This document shows positions 1 through 8,017 of a DNA stretch of 17,872 nucleotides, piece after piece (the first letter of the stretch is position 1; every line of letters starts with the position of its first letter). The position numbers and the translations under genes are program-made. The notes beneath the pieces are model-generated. The model worked only from the letters and a program-made list of their open reading frames with translations. It was not told the DNA's origin and made no database searches. The stretch comes from Deltaproteobacteria bacterium. Its GTDB lineage: Bacteria; Desulfobacterota; Anaeroferrophillalia; Anaeroferrophillales; Tharpellaceae. The DNA is taken from the NCBI GenBank assembly GCA_030633185.1, contig DAOVTG010000024.1, positions 1 to 17,872 on the forward strand, read 5' to 3'.

Positions 1-945
1 ATCGCTTTAAACAGCCGGGCTGTCAAGAATTTAAGCCTGCGTTTCAAGTACTCTTATGAAGACATTGACGATCCTTATATGCATGAGGGTGCAGCCTACG
101 CCAATCCGCAGAACATGATCGACTGGCTTAAAGCCAATGTCGATCCGGTTGGTTGTACACCGGCGACCTGTTCGGTGCCAAATCTTTACAAACCGGGTAG
201 TCCGAAAGCGGCCGAGTACTATGTCATGTACAACAGCCGCGGTCTGGACCTGACCTCGGAACCTGAAAATGTACATAAGTTTAAAGCCAGTGCGACCTAC
301 AACATTACGCCGATGATTATGGCCAGCAGCCACTTTCACTACACACTGGAAGAGGTCGATATTGCGGCGCCGGGTCATGGTGATAGTTTTGATAAAGAGA
401 TGTTTGCCATCGGGGCAGATCTCTTTTTCGCACCGATGGACAATCTGACTTTTACATTTGCCTATAACTACATGGACATGGAGGATCAGGCTTTTCTCTC
501 AGCGGTGGCCTATGGCGGCTGAGCTGGCACCTTCGCGTCCCCAAGTTATGGGGTCACATTGTCAGATATGGATTACAATACCGACGTTCACACCCTGCTT
601 TTGAGTGCTGATTTTGAAGCTAGTGAGAAACTGAATTTTAACGGCGGGATCATCTTTAATTGGGGTGAAGCCGAGATGGATAATCTCAGTGCCTCCTATT
701 TTGAAGGAAAACAGCCGGCAACTTTCGGTTATGACCATGACCTGGCCTTTGCGGTCTGGGAAGATAATTCCGATCTCGATATTGAAGAGATTGAATATTA
801 CATTGGTTGTACTTACGACTTCAATGAGCGTCTTACCATTAATTTTAACGCCTCTTACACCGATTTCAACGATGACGAGCCCTATCTTTACGATACCACC
901 GGCGATCTGCTGTTGGTTAACGCCGGATTGACTTTCCGGTTCTAG
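1..945 (+). CDS. Outer-membrane beta-barrel protein, C-terminal part, with in-frame TGA
   Basis: The frame is open from base 1 and ends at TAG 943-945, so the start lies outside the window. It is broken once, by TGA at 520-522. On both sides the translation has the same character: alternating hydrophobic and polar strands rich in Tyr, Phe, Asp and Asn, such as LTFTFAYNYMDM and KLNFNGGIIFNW. It ends in the strand LLLVNAGLTFRF, whose terminal Phe is the usual BAM recognition signal of outer-membrane proteins. The N-terminal part contains a CxxxC pair (GCTPATC). Overall style resembles the porin-like partners of multihaem cytochromes (MtrB/PioB type) in metal-reducing deltaproteobacteria, but I cannot confirm that family and no cytochrome gene is visible. 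The TGA could be selenocysteine, a recent nonsense mutation or a sequencing error. TGA works as an ordinary stop in neighbours (for example the kinase at 16582-16584). A strong terminator follows at 981-1027. Confidence 0.7.
519..565 (+). promoter_or_regulatory. Stem-loop directly after the in-frame TGA (SECIS-like candidate)
   Basis: Just 3' of TGA 520-522 the RNA can fold. The lower stem is UGGCA 525-529 with UGUCA 560-564 (one G-U pair). The apical stem is CCCC 539-542 with GGGG 550-553, closing the loop AAGUUAU. The apical loop begins 20 nt after the UGA and the whole hairpin is 40 nt, similar in size and placement to bacterial SECIS elements such as that of fdhF. Against this, the internal loop is large (9 versus 6 nt) and the loop lacks a G in its first two positions. 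It may be chance. Confidence 0.25.
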
Positions 946-980
946 GACAAAGATAGCGGCACCGTTAAGCGGTGTTGGCA

Positions 981-1027
981 ACTAAAAAAAGTACCGTCTC
1001 AGTAATGAGTCGGTACTTTTTTTTAGT
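981..1027 (+). terminator. Intrinsic terminator, long near-perfect hairpin
   Basis: The left arm 981-996 (ACT, seven A, GTACCG) pairs with 1011-1027 (CGGTAC, eight T, AGT). The stem continues inward through a T-T mismatch into CTCA/TGAG closing a GTAA tetraloop. The A tract and T tract lie on opposite arms, so it can act in both directions. It lies 35 nt after the TAG of the beta-barrel gene and is very probably its terminator. Confidence 0.9.
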
Positions 1028-1035
1028 AATCTTAA

Positions 1036-1185
1036 AAAAATCTCATCCATCTTCTTGACAGTAGCGGTATCGCTGGTTATCTTATAGGATGTTTGATTAA
1101 TCTTGTCGCAAAAAGTTTAGTGAGGGCGTATGGAGTTGCTTTTGCTTGTATCAATTCTAAAAATGAATCTGAAGAGTTAATTTAA
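1036..1185 (+). pseudogene. Start-less fragment resembling the end of a STAS domain
   Basis: This frame runs from just after an in-frame TAA (1033-1035) to TAA 1183-1185. It has no ATG; the only possible starts are TTG 1093 and GTG 1120. The translation begins KNLIHLLDSSGIAGYL, then a helix-like stretch, a short strand VAFACINS and a tail KNESEELI. The LDSSGIA motif followed by helix, strand and an S..V/E..L end is the pattern of the C-terminal half of STAS domains (anti-sigma-factor antagonists, MlaB-like proteins). The stop is followed immediately by a strong terminator, as expected at a true gene end. I read it as a 5'-truncated remnant left next to the upstream terminator. A short functional peptide or a small RNA (see the promoter at 1055) is the alternative. 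Confidence 0.35.
1055..1083 (+). promoter_or_regulatory. Candidate sigma-70 promoter (TTGACA-17-TATCTT)
   Basis: TTGACA at 1055-1060 is a perfect -35 box. A 17-nt spacer leads to TATCTT at 1078-1083, a partial -10 box. Transcription would start near 1090 and reach the terminator at 1185, giving a transcript of about 125 nt. It overlaps the STAS-like reading frame, so the -35 match may simply be codon sequence (CTT GAC AGT). Confidence 0.35.
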
Positions 1186-1218
1186 GCCGTCGGCATAGTC
1201 GACGGCTCTTATTTTTTT
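1185..1218 (+). terminator. Intrinsic terminator after the STAS-like fragment
   Basis: AGCCGTCG 1185-1192 pairs perfectly with CGACGGCT 1200-1207, loop GCATAGT, followed by a T-rich tract (TTATTTTTTT). The hairpin starts on the last base of the TAA stop 1183-1185. It insulates the DUF2520-dnaG-rpoD genes from upstream transcription. Confidence 0.88.
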
Positions 1219-1241
1219 GATATATTGTATTTTTCTAATTT

Positions 1242-2120
1242 ATGACTGAGAGTTGTAAGTCTGTAGCAATCGTGGGTTTAGGTCGGGTTGGTACGGCGTT
1301 GGCTGTCCTTTTGTCGCGGCAAGGTTTTGACGACTTGCGGGTGTGTGATCATAATCCGGCTAAAGTCAAAGCTTTACAAGGGTGGATTGAAGGTAAAATA
1401 ACAGTTTGCTCCACTTCGGTGGAAGCCGTGTTCGGGGCTGAACTGGTTTTTCTTGCGGTTCAAGATCGCTATATCTCGGAAATTGCGGACACTTTGGCCG
1501 AATCCGATCAGTCTATGGATATGGCCGGGTGTTTTTTCGCCCATTTGAGTGGCTCGCTTACTTCGGCAGTCCTGCAGTCTCTGGCCGCTCTGGATGCCAT
1601 TACTTTTTCTCTGCATCCCCTACAGAGTGTGACTGATGTTGCCGGGGCGGTGCAGGTTATGGCTGGATCCTACTTCGCCTTTGAAGGGGACGATCGGGCT
1701 TTTCCGGTGGCCGAGAGTGTGGTTGCCGCTCTGAGCGGTAACCTGATTCGGCTTGCAGCAACCGATAAGGTGCTTTATCACGCCGCTGCGGTAGTCTCCT
1801 CCAACTTTTTTATTGCCTTAGAAGAGATGGCGATCACCATGATGACCGGGATCGGGGTTGATCACGATACCGCCCGCTGCATGTTGTTGCCTCTGATTCG
1901 CGGCAGTTTTGAAAATCTTGAGCGGGTTTCTCCGGCCGAAGCTTTGACCGGGCCGATTGTCAGGGGTGATGATCAGACGGTTGCCGCTCATTTGACCGTC
2001 TTGCAGGAGAAATTTCCCGACTATATTTCGGCTTATCGCCTGCTGGCCGGTCTGAATATTGATCTGGCCAAACAGAAAGGTGGGGTAAGTGAAGCTGATT
2101 TTCCATCACTTTTTACTTAG
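1242..2120 (+). CDS. Rossmann-like / DUF2520 domain oxidoreductase-like protein
   Basis: This 292-aa protein opens with a dinucleotide-binding beta-alpha-beta fold: VAIVGLGRVGTAL at residues 8-20 has the GxGxxG motif, and an acidic residue (D36) ends strand 2 in VCDHNP, which would favour NAD. It continues with the HLSGSL (101-106) and HPLQSV (125-130) motifs of the Rossmann-like/DUF2520 family, then an all-helical C-terminal domain like that of 6-phosphogluconate or ketopantoate reductase proteins. The substrate is not known from sequence. A Francisella protein of broadly this kind (PanG) is described as an alternative ketopantoate reductase; that link is from memory and tentative. The ATG at 1242 lacks an obvious Shine-Dalgarno. 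It is 46 nt upstream of dnaG on the same strand and could be cotranscribed with it. Confidence 0.85.
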   Translation: MTESCKSVAIVGLGRVGTALAVLLSRQGFDDLRVCDHNPAKVKALQGWIEGKITVCSTSVEAVFGAELVFLAVQDRYISEIADTLAESDQSMDMAGCFFAHLSGSLTSAVLQSLAALDAITFSLHPLQSVTDVAGAVQVMAGSYFAFEGDDRAFPVAESVVAALSGNLIRLAATDKVLYHAAAVVSSNFFIALEEMAITMMTGIGVDHDTARCMLLPLIRGSFENLERVSPAEALTGPIVRGDDQTVAAHLTVLQEKFPDYISAYRLLAGLNIDLAKQKGGVSEADFPSLFT

Positions 2121-2166
2121 CCATCCGGGGACTTTTACGAATGCATCATCACTTAATTCTTAACTA

Positions 2167-3999
2167 ATGACCAGCTACTTTTTTCCTCCTGAATTTGTCA
2201 GTGACCTGCGCTCACGTGTCGATATTGTCGAACTTGTCGGTGACTATGTGGCTTTGACCAAAGCCGGTGCTAATTATAAGGGGTTATGCCCCTTTCATGG
2301 GGAAAAAACGCCATCCTTTACAGTGCATCAGGGAAAAGCTATTTTTCACTGTTTCGGCTGTGGGGTGGGCGGCGATGTGGTCAGTTTTTTAAAGCGGATT
2401 GAAAACCTCTCTTACCCGGAAACCCTGGTTCGTCTGGCGGCTCGGGCCTCAATTGATATCTCTTCCTATGAACGGCGCCGGGGTAGTGTCGAGGCCCAGG
2501 CCAAAGCTCGTTCCGAACGTGAAAATCTGGTGCAGGCAGTCGCATGTGCGCAGAACTTTTTTGCTCGTCAGTTAGAGGCTAATATTGAGGGTAAAGCTGG
2601 TCTTTACCTGCAGAAGCGCGGGATTGATCCGCTTCAGGCGAAAACCTTTGGTTTGGGTTTTGCCCCCGATTCATGGTCAGCGTTAAAGGATGAGATGGGG
2701 CGCCGGAAGATCGATGAGCGGGTTGCGGTAGCCGCCGGACTTCTGGTTCAGAAAGAGGGCAGCAACCGGCGTTATGACCGTTTCCGTGATCGTCTGATTT
2801 TTCCAATTCGTGATGTTTCCGGCGTCGTGATCGGTTTCGGCGGCCGTTCATTGGGTGATGGCGAGCCCAAATATCTTAACAGTCCTGAGTCGGTGATCTT
2901 CAATAAGCGGCGTCTGCTTTACGATCTTCATCACGCCCGGCCGGCGATTGCCAAAAGCGGATCAGCCTTCCTGGTTGAAGGTTACATGGATGCCCTGTCG
3001 CTCTATCTGCGAGGGGTTGATAATGTTATCGCTACATTAGGAACCGCTCTTTCGGAAGAGAACGTAGGCGCGGTCAAACGCTATACCAGCAATGTCGCAA
3101 TCTTTTTCGATAATGACCGGGCCGGACGGGCTGCCGCTTTTCGCTCCCTGCCGCTCTTTATGGCGGTCGGAATTATGCCGGATATTGTGCTTTTGCCGGA
3201 TGGCATTAAAGATCCCGATCAGTTGGCTTCAGGCCTTGATGATCAGGGGTTGCAACAAGCTCTCGCCCGGCAGACCTCTCTGTTTGACTTTTTTCTTCAG
3301 GAAAAAGGGGCCGGGTTGAATGGTTATAACGATCGTCTGCAGTTTTTACGTGAAGTTTTAGAGATGGTTTTGCGGCTGCCCGATGACCCTTTGCGGGGCA
3401 TGGCTTTACGCTCAACCTCTGAAACCCTGCGTCTGGCAGAAGAGATCGTTCTCGATGAGTATCGTCGGGTGCGTTTGCACCGTCAACGGTTTCCGGCAGG
3501 AGGAGGGAAGCTGTCTCCGGCGGCACCGGAAGCGGTTGGCGTCAATGGATCCTCTTCCCAGTCTCTATCACGGTTGGTTTCACAGCCGGAAGAGATTATT
3601 TTGGCCACTCTTTTGAACTATCCCGAGCTTAACGATGAGTTTGGTGAAGATTACCTTGAACTCGTGGAAAATCCGGATTGTTGTAAGCTCTATCGAGAAT
3701 TGGCGCAGTTTGGAGATTGTGGCGATTCTAAGGCCCTGTTACAGCAGCTTGCTGGCAGTGGAGAAGATGACGCCCTCTGCTCTCTCTATGCCCGCTTAGT
3801 GCATCTTCCGGCTCCGGCTGAAGACTTGGAGATGGCACAAAAAGTTGTTTGCGACTGCTTCGTCAGTTTGCGCCGACGTCAAAGTCATGAACAGGCCCGT
3901 AATCTTGATCGGGAACTTACTCAGTGCCGGGATGAAGAAGAGATGTTTGCTCTCTTACGACGTAAAATGGAACTTAAAAAAAGAGCGATGGCGTCGTAA
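2167..3999 (+). CDS. dnaG: DNA primase DnaG
   Basis: DnaG synthesises RNA primers for lagging-strand replication and is recruited by the DnaB helicase. At 610 aa the length is normal. The N-terminal zinc-binding domain has the CHC2 ligands C41, H44, C62 and C65 (CPFHGEKTPSF...HCFGCG). The catalytic core follows, with RFRDRLIFPI and GFGGR. The TOPRIM domain carries E271 in LVEGYMD and the D315-x-D317 pair in FFDNDRAG, which bind metal. The last 150 residues, after a variable linker near 440-475, are the helical DnaB-binding region. The start ATG 2167 gives the classical N-terminus (FPPEFVSDLRSRVDIVELVGDYV pattern) but has no clear Shine-Dalgarno. It is followed after 27 nt by rpoD, the usual macromolecular-synthesis arrangement. 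Confidence 0.98.
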   Translation: MTSYFFPPEFVSDLRSRVDIVELVGDYVALTKAGANYKGLCPFHGEKTPSFTVHQGKAIFHCFGCGVGGDVVSFLKRIENLSYPETLVRLAARASIDISSYERRRGSVEAQAKARSERENLVQAVACAQNFFARQLEANIEGKAGLYLQKRGIDPLQAKTFGLGFAPDSWSALKDEMGRRKIDERVAVAAGLLVQKEGSNRRYDRFRDRLIFPIRDVSGVVIGFGGRSLGDGEPKYLNSPESVIFNKRRLLYDLHHARPAIAKSGSAFLVEGYMDALSLYLRGVDNVIATLGTALSEENVGAVKRYTSNVAIFFDNDRAGRAAAFRSLPLFMAVGIMPDIVLLPDGIKDPDQLASGLDDQGLQQALARQTSLFDFFLQEKGAGLNGYNDRLQFLREVLEMVLRLPDDPLRGMALRSTSETLRLAEEIVLDEYRRVRLHRQRFPAGGGKLSPAAPEAVGVNGSSSQSLSRLVSQPEEIILATLLNYPELNDEFGEDYLELVENPDCCKLYRELAQFGDCGDSKALLQQLAGSGEDDALCSLYARLVHLPAPAEDLEMAQKVVCDCFVSLRRRQSHEQARNLDRELTQCRDEEEMFALLRRKMELKKRAMAS

Positions 4000-4026
4000 A
4001 AATTAGACTTTACATATGAGGTGAAA

Positions 4027-5985
4027 ATGTCAGTGACATCAAGTGGTACAGCCGCAGCGGTTGGGAACGTTAAGGGGACTGATACCATAATTCATTCGGA
4101 TGATATCAAAAATTTGATTCTTCAAGGTAAAGAGAAGGGCTATCTCTCTTATGCCCAGATCAATGATGTCCTGCCTCCGGAAGCGGTCTCACCGGAAAAG
4201 ATCGATGAGATGTTAATGCTTTTTGCCGAGATGGGGATTGATGTCGTCGATGCCGACAAGGGTGTAAAGCTGGCGGAAACCGGGGATGGGCAGAACAAAG
4301 AGGGGCCGAGTGCGCCGGGGGCAGCTATTGAGAGCTCCTCTGAACGGCACCATGATCCGGTGCGTATGTATCTCTGGGAGATGGGATCGGTACCCCTGCT
4401 GACTCGCGAGGGTGAGGTTGAGATTGCCAAAAAGATTGATGAAGGTGAAAGAGAGGTTGTCAAAGCCCTGTTGAGGTCGGTCTTGACGGTTAACACTCTG
4501 AAATATCTTGGAAACTTGCTGAGTTCTGAAGAGATCAATGTTAAAGCTGTCAGCCGGGATATTGAAGAAGAGGTCGAGATTGAAGAGGATATCGATGATA
4601 GTGGGTTAGTTTCCATCGAAGACGAAGAAGAGGTTGAAGACGAGGCGGCAACTGCTTCCGAGAGTGACGATGATCTTGAAGATCAAAAGGAGGTCGCTGA
4701 ACTGATTGCTTGTGAGAATGAGGAAAATCAGGATGATGAGAGTCTGGCCCAGAGAATTATCGGAGGGATAGAGACTCTTACCACGCTGTTTGCCGATAAC
4801 CGAGCTCTTCGTAATCGTCTTAAACATCCAGATAAGGAGTTACGATCATCGATCAAAAGAAGTGCTTTGCGAGGGCGGGTTAAGGCGAATGAGCGTGAAA
4901 TTATCAATCAGTTTTACGCAGTTAAGCTTAGACCTGTAGTCATTGAAGACATTATTACCAACCTTAAAAGCTATGTTGATATGGGGCATAACCTGGAGCA
5001 AATGATCATTCGGGTTGAGGCTCGCTATCAGACCCGCTTGCGTAATTTGCGCAGCATCTGTAAAGAGTGTGTTAAGAATGAGGGAAAACGTGAATCATTC
5101 GCCCGGCAGTTCGAACTGGATGCTGATGGTTTTGATGATCTCTGGTTTCGGGTTGATAACCTGAGCTCCAAACTAAAAAGGATAAGTGAGGATACCGGTT
5201 TAAGTCTCTCTGATCTGAAGCGGGTCGATAAGCAGATTACGGTAGGTGAACGAAAGGCTGAAAATGCCAAGAATCAACTTATCAAGGCAAATCTGCGACT
5301 GGTTGTCAGTATCGCCAAGAAATATACCAATCGCGGACTTCAGTTTCTTGATCTGATCCAGGAAGGTAATATCGGCCTTATGAAGGCCGTTGATAAATTT
5401 GAATATCAACGTGGTTATAAGTTCAGTACCTACGCGACTTGGTGGATTCGCCAAGCGATAACCCGGGCGATTGCCGATCAGGCTCGTACTATCAGGATCC
5501 CGGTTCATATGATTGAGACAATCAACAAGCTGATTAGGACCTCAAGGGTGCTTTTGCAGGAGTTAGGACGTGAGCCGACCCCTGAAGAGATCGCCGTGCG
5601 GATGGATATAGCGCTCGACAAAGTGAAAAAGGTTTTGAAAATTGCCAAGGAGCCGATCTCGTTGGAGACCCCGATTGGCGAAGAGGAGGATAGTCATTTA
5701 GGTGACTTTATCGAGGATAAAAAGGCGGTTAATCCTCTCGAATCAGTGGTTAAAGGCGATCTGGCGAGCCAGACCCAGCGGGTTCTGGGGAGCTTGACGA
5801 AGCGTGAAGAGAAGGTTTTGCGGCTTCGTTTCGGGATTGGTGAGCGCTGTGACCACACCCTGGAAGAGGTGGGCCAGGATTTTGAAGTGACCCGTGAACG
5901 GATCCGCCAGATTGAAGCAAAAGCCCTGCGTAAGTTGCGTCACCCCAGCCGCAGCCGGAAATTACGAGGTTTTCTCGAATATTAG
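4027..5985 (+). CDS. rpoD: RNA polymerase primary sigma factor RpoD (sigma-70)
   Basis: This is the housekeeping sigma factor, which directs RNA polymerase to -35/-10 promoters. Of 652 aa, region 1.1 covers about residues 18-75. Region 1.2 includes DPVRMYLWEMGSVPLL. A non-conserved segment follows with a very acidic stretch at about 178-240. Region 2 (about 416-490) has NLRLVVSIAKKYTNRGL, DLIQEGNIGLMKAV and YATWWIRQAITRAI. Region 3 follows, and region 4 (about 585-645) has LRLRFGIG and VTRERIRQIEAKALRKLR, the -35-binding helix-turn-helix. I chose ATG 4027 over the in-frame GTG 4021 because GAGGTG at 4018-4023, which includes that GTG, is a good Shine-Dalgarno 3-5 nt before the ATG. The stop TAG 5983-5985 touches the stop of the convergent rpe gene, and no hairpin terminator lies between them. 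Confidence 0.98.
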   Translation: MSVTSSGTAAAVGNVKGTDTIIHSDDIKNLILQGKEKGYLSYAQINDVLPPEAVSPEKIDEMLMLFAEMGIDVVDADKGVKLAETGDGQNKEGPSAPGAAIESSSERHHDPVRMYLWEMGSVPLLTREGEVEIAKKIDEGEREVVKALLRSVLTVNTLKYLGNLLSSEEINVKAVSRDIEEEVEIEEDIDDSGLVSIEDEEEVEDEAATASESDDDLEDQKEVAELIACENEENQDDESLAQRIIGGIETLTTLFADNRALRNRLKHPDKELRSSIKRSALRGRVKANEREIINQFYAVKLRPVVIEDIITNLKSYVDMGHNLEQMIIRVEARYQTRLRNLRSICKECVKNEGKRESFARQFELDADGFDDLWFRVDNLSSKLKRISEDTGLSLSDLKRVDKQITVGERKAENAKNQLIKANLRLVVSIAKKYTNRGLQFLDLIQEGNIGLMKAVDKFEYQRGYKFSTYATWWIRQAITRAIADQARTIRIPVHMIETINKLIRTSRVLLQELGREPTPEEIAVRMDIALDKVKKVLKIAKEPISLETPIGEEEDSHLGDFIEDKKAVNPLESVVKGDLASQTQRVLGSLTKREEKVLRLRFGIGERCDHTLEEVGQDFEVTRERIRQIEAKALRKLRHPSRSRKLRGFLEY

Positions 5986-6636
5986 TTATCGAACTTTTTT
6001 CAAGGCCTGTATATTGCCTTGATAATCGGCGGATTTAAAAACTGCGGAGCCAGCTACAAAGATGTCGGCTCCGGCCGCTTCGGCGGCCGCGATGGTTTCA
6101 ACTTTGATGCCGCCGTCAACCTCGATCAGAAGAGGTTTTTTCCGTCCTTTGGCGAACTCTTTTATTTTGGCTATTTTGTTTAATGCTTCAGGTATCATAG
6201 CTTGGCCGCCAAAGCCGGGGTTTACCGTCATGATCAACACCAGATCAATCTCGCTGATGATATCTTCAAGCATGACCGCCGGAGTCGCGGGATTTATGGA
6301 GACTCCGGCCTTGATGTTGTGGGCTTTAATCATCTGGATTAGGCGGTGGAGATGGGCTCCCGATTCCTGGTGGACGGTGAGAATGTCAGCCCCGGCTTCG
6401 ACAAAGTCATCAATGTAGCGTTCCGGTTCCGAGATCATCAAGTGAACGTCAAAAAGGAGCTTGCTGTGGGGACGCAGGGCCTTTACAACTCCGGGGCCAA
6501 TTGTCAGGTTGGGGACAAAATGACCATCCATGACATCAATATGGATAAGGTCGGCACCAGCTTTGTCGACCGCTTTGACCTCTTCTCCGAGGCGGCTGAA
6601 ATCAGCAGATAAAATAGATGGAGCAATCATACGCAT
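5986..6636 (-). CDS. rpe: Ribulose-phosphate 3-epimerase Rpe
   Basis: Rpe interconverts ribulose 5-phosphate and xylulose 5-phosphate in the pentose phosphate (and, where present, Calvin) pathway. The 216-aa product is a complete TIM barrel with family signatures: IAPSILSADF, then HIDVMDGHFVPNLTIGP with metal ligands H32 and D34, FDVHLMI with H65, MTVNPGFGGQ for the loop over the active site, and the catalytic Asp in EVDGGI. ATG 6636 is preceded by AGGA at 8-nt spacing, and this Shine-Dalgarno overlaps the TAG stop of rsmB, 10 nt upstream, so the two are an operon. It is the last gene of the minus-strand run and ends directly against rpoD. Confidence 0.97.
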   Translation of the reverse strand: MRMIAPSILSADFSRLGEEVKAVDKAGADLIHIDVMDGHFVPNLTIGPGVVKALRPHSKLLFDVHLMISEPERYIDDFVEAGADILTVHQESGAHLHRLIQMIKAHNIKAGVSINPATPAVMLEDIISEIDLVLIMTVNPGFGGQAMIPEALNKIAKIKEFAKGRKKPLLIEVDGGIKVETIAAAEAAGADIFVAGSAVFKSADYQGNIQALKKVR

Positions 6637-6646
6637 AGTGAGGTTC

Positions 6647-8017
6647 CTAGTTGGTTCTGGTCATGATAGCAGCAAAAAAGCCGTCCATCGTGAACGGTTT
6701 TATAAAACAGGTTTCGAGGAAATCCTCCTGATTAAGGAGGGCCTGCAAGCGACTCGGCTTGATCTCTTCTCTGGACAATTGGTGAAAATTACGGTTTTCT
6801 GAAAGAAAATGTTGGACAACCGCTTGGTTTTCTTCCCGGCTGGTCGTGCAGGTGGCATAGAGCAGACGACCGCCGATTTTTAGATACCTAGAACAATTTT
6901 GCAGGATTTGCAATTGAATTATGGCTAATTGACGGCTCTCTCCAGGTTTTTTTCGCCAGCGCAAATCGGCTCGTCGACGGATAACCCCGAGTCCCGAACA
7001 GGGGGCATCGACTAAGATGGCATCGTAGTCTTGCTCAAGATCTGTTGGCAAAGGTTTACTCAGATCAATACACACCGGTTTGATTGAGGACAGCCCGAGA
7101 CGTTTGATGGTCTCATCAACGAGTTTAAGGCGCTCAGGATCCCGATCAACGGCAATAATTGTGCTGTTGTCGCCGCAAAGTTCGGCGAGATGGGCCGCTT
7201 TGCCGCCCGGAGCGGCGCAGGCGTCCAGAATAACTTCGCCCGGTTGCGGGTTTAAGAGTTCTCCAATCAGTTGGGCCCCTTCATCCTGAACACTCAAAAA
7301 ACCCTTTTTGAACCATTCAGAATCAAGCAGCGGGGCGGCCTGAAAGGTGCTGAAAGCATTTTCACTATAAAGGCCCGGTTCAAGTTTGAGGGTTAAGTCA
7401 TTTTCGTTCTCGAAACGGTGAAAAAAATCATCCCGGGAGAGTTTTAAGCGATTGACGCGAAAAGTGGTACCGGCAAACCGGTTGGCCTGCCGACAGAGGT
7501 TTTGGGTATCAGGTTTGCCGAAATCATTTTGCCATTTTTTGATCAGCCAGATCGGGAGAGAGTGGTGAATGGATAGATTATTCGGTTTGTCACTGTTCTC
7601 AGGCAGTAGTTCATCCGCACCTTGGCGAAGAAAGGAGCGCAAAATGCCGTTGACAAAGCCTTCCCGTCCGGGAGTCATAATTTTGGCCAGGTTGACCGCC
7701 TGCGAAACTACGGCATAATCAGGCCGGGCTTTATCGGCTGGAAACTCCAGTTCAAAAAGAGCCAGGCGCAGGATGTTTCTAAGTTCCGGCTTTATCTTTT
7801 TTCTGCGGTTTTGGAGTTTGCTTATGTAGTGATCAAATCGCAAGTGCCAGCGCACAACTCCGGCTGTCAAATTTGTCGCCAAGGCTCTTTGGATCTGGTT
7901 GTATTCAGCTTGAGCTTGCTCCAGATGCTTCTCCAAAAGCTGGTCAAGAGCCTGAGGCTGATCTTCCCATTTAACCAGAAGCTGACAAATTATTTGCCGA
8001 ATATCCTGGTCAGTCAT
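6647..8017 (-). CDS. rsmB: 16S rRNA (cytosine-967-C5)-methyltransferase RsmB
   Basis: RsmB (Sun/Fmu) methylates C967 of 16S rRNA using S-adenosylmethionine. The 456-aa product has an N-terminal NusB-like RNA-binding helical domain (about 1-135), a linker, and a C-terminal SAM methyltransferase domain. The SAM motif is LDACAAPGGKAAHLAEL at about 264-280. The two cysteines of the mechanism are present: C340 in DAPCSGLG (product release) and C390 in YATCTTSREEN (nucleophile). ATG 8017 overlaps the TGA of the potassium-channel gene (8012-8010), so translation is coupled to it. The rsmB-rpe pair is common in related bacteria. Having an ion channel as the upstream partner, in place of fmt or def, is less usual. 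Confidence 0.96.
   Translation of the reverse strand: MTDQDIRQIICQLLVKWEDQPQALDQLLEKHLEQAQAEYNQIQRALATNLTAGVVRWHLRFDHYISKLQNRRKKIKPELRNILRLALFELEFPADKARPDYAVVSQAVNLAKIMTPGREGFVNGILRSFLRQGADELLPENSDKPNNLSIHHSLPIWLIKKWQNDFGKPDTQNLCRQANRFAGTTFRVNRLKLSRDDFFHRFENENDLTLKLEPGLYSENAFSTFQAAPLLDSEWFKKGFLSVQDEGAQLIGELLNPQPGEVILDACAAPGGKAAHLAELCGDNSTIIAVDRDPERLKLVDETIKRLGLSSIKPVCIDLSKPLPTDLEQDYDAILVDAPCSGLGVIRRRADLRWRKKPGESRQLAIIQLQILQNCSRYLKIGGRLLYATCTTSREENQAVVQHFLSENRNFHQLSREEIKPSRLQALLNQEDFLETCFIKPFTMDGFFAAIMTRTN

Noticed and set aside
559..945. Separate gene starting at TTG 559
   Set aside because: It is in the same frame as the upstream 1-519 stretch, has no Shine-Dalgarno, and encodes only the last strands of a barrel; it is the continuation past the TGA.
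4021..4026. GTG 4021 as the rpoD start
   Set aside because: It forms part of the GAGGTG Shine-Dalgarno for ATG 4027, so the ATG is the better start.
4149..4616. 155-codon antisense ORF inside rpoD
   Set aside because: Serine-rich shadow of the rpoD acidic region in the opposite frame, with no ribosome-binding site; rpoD is certain.
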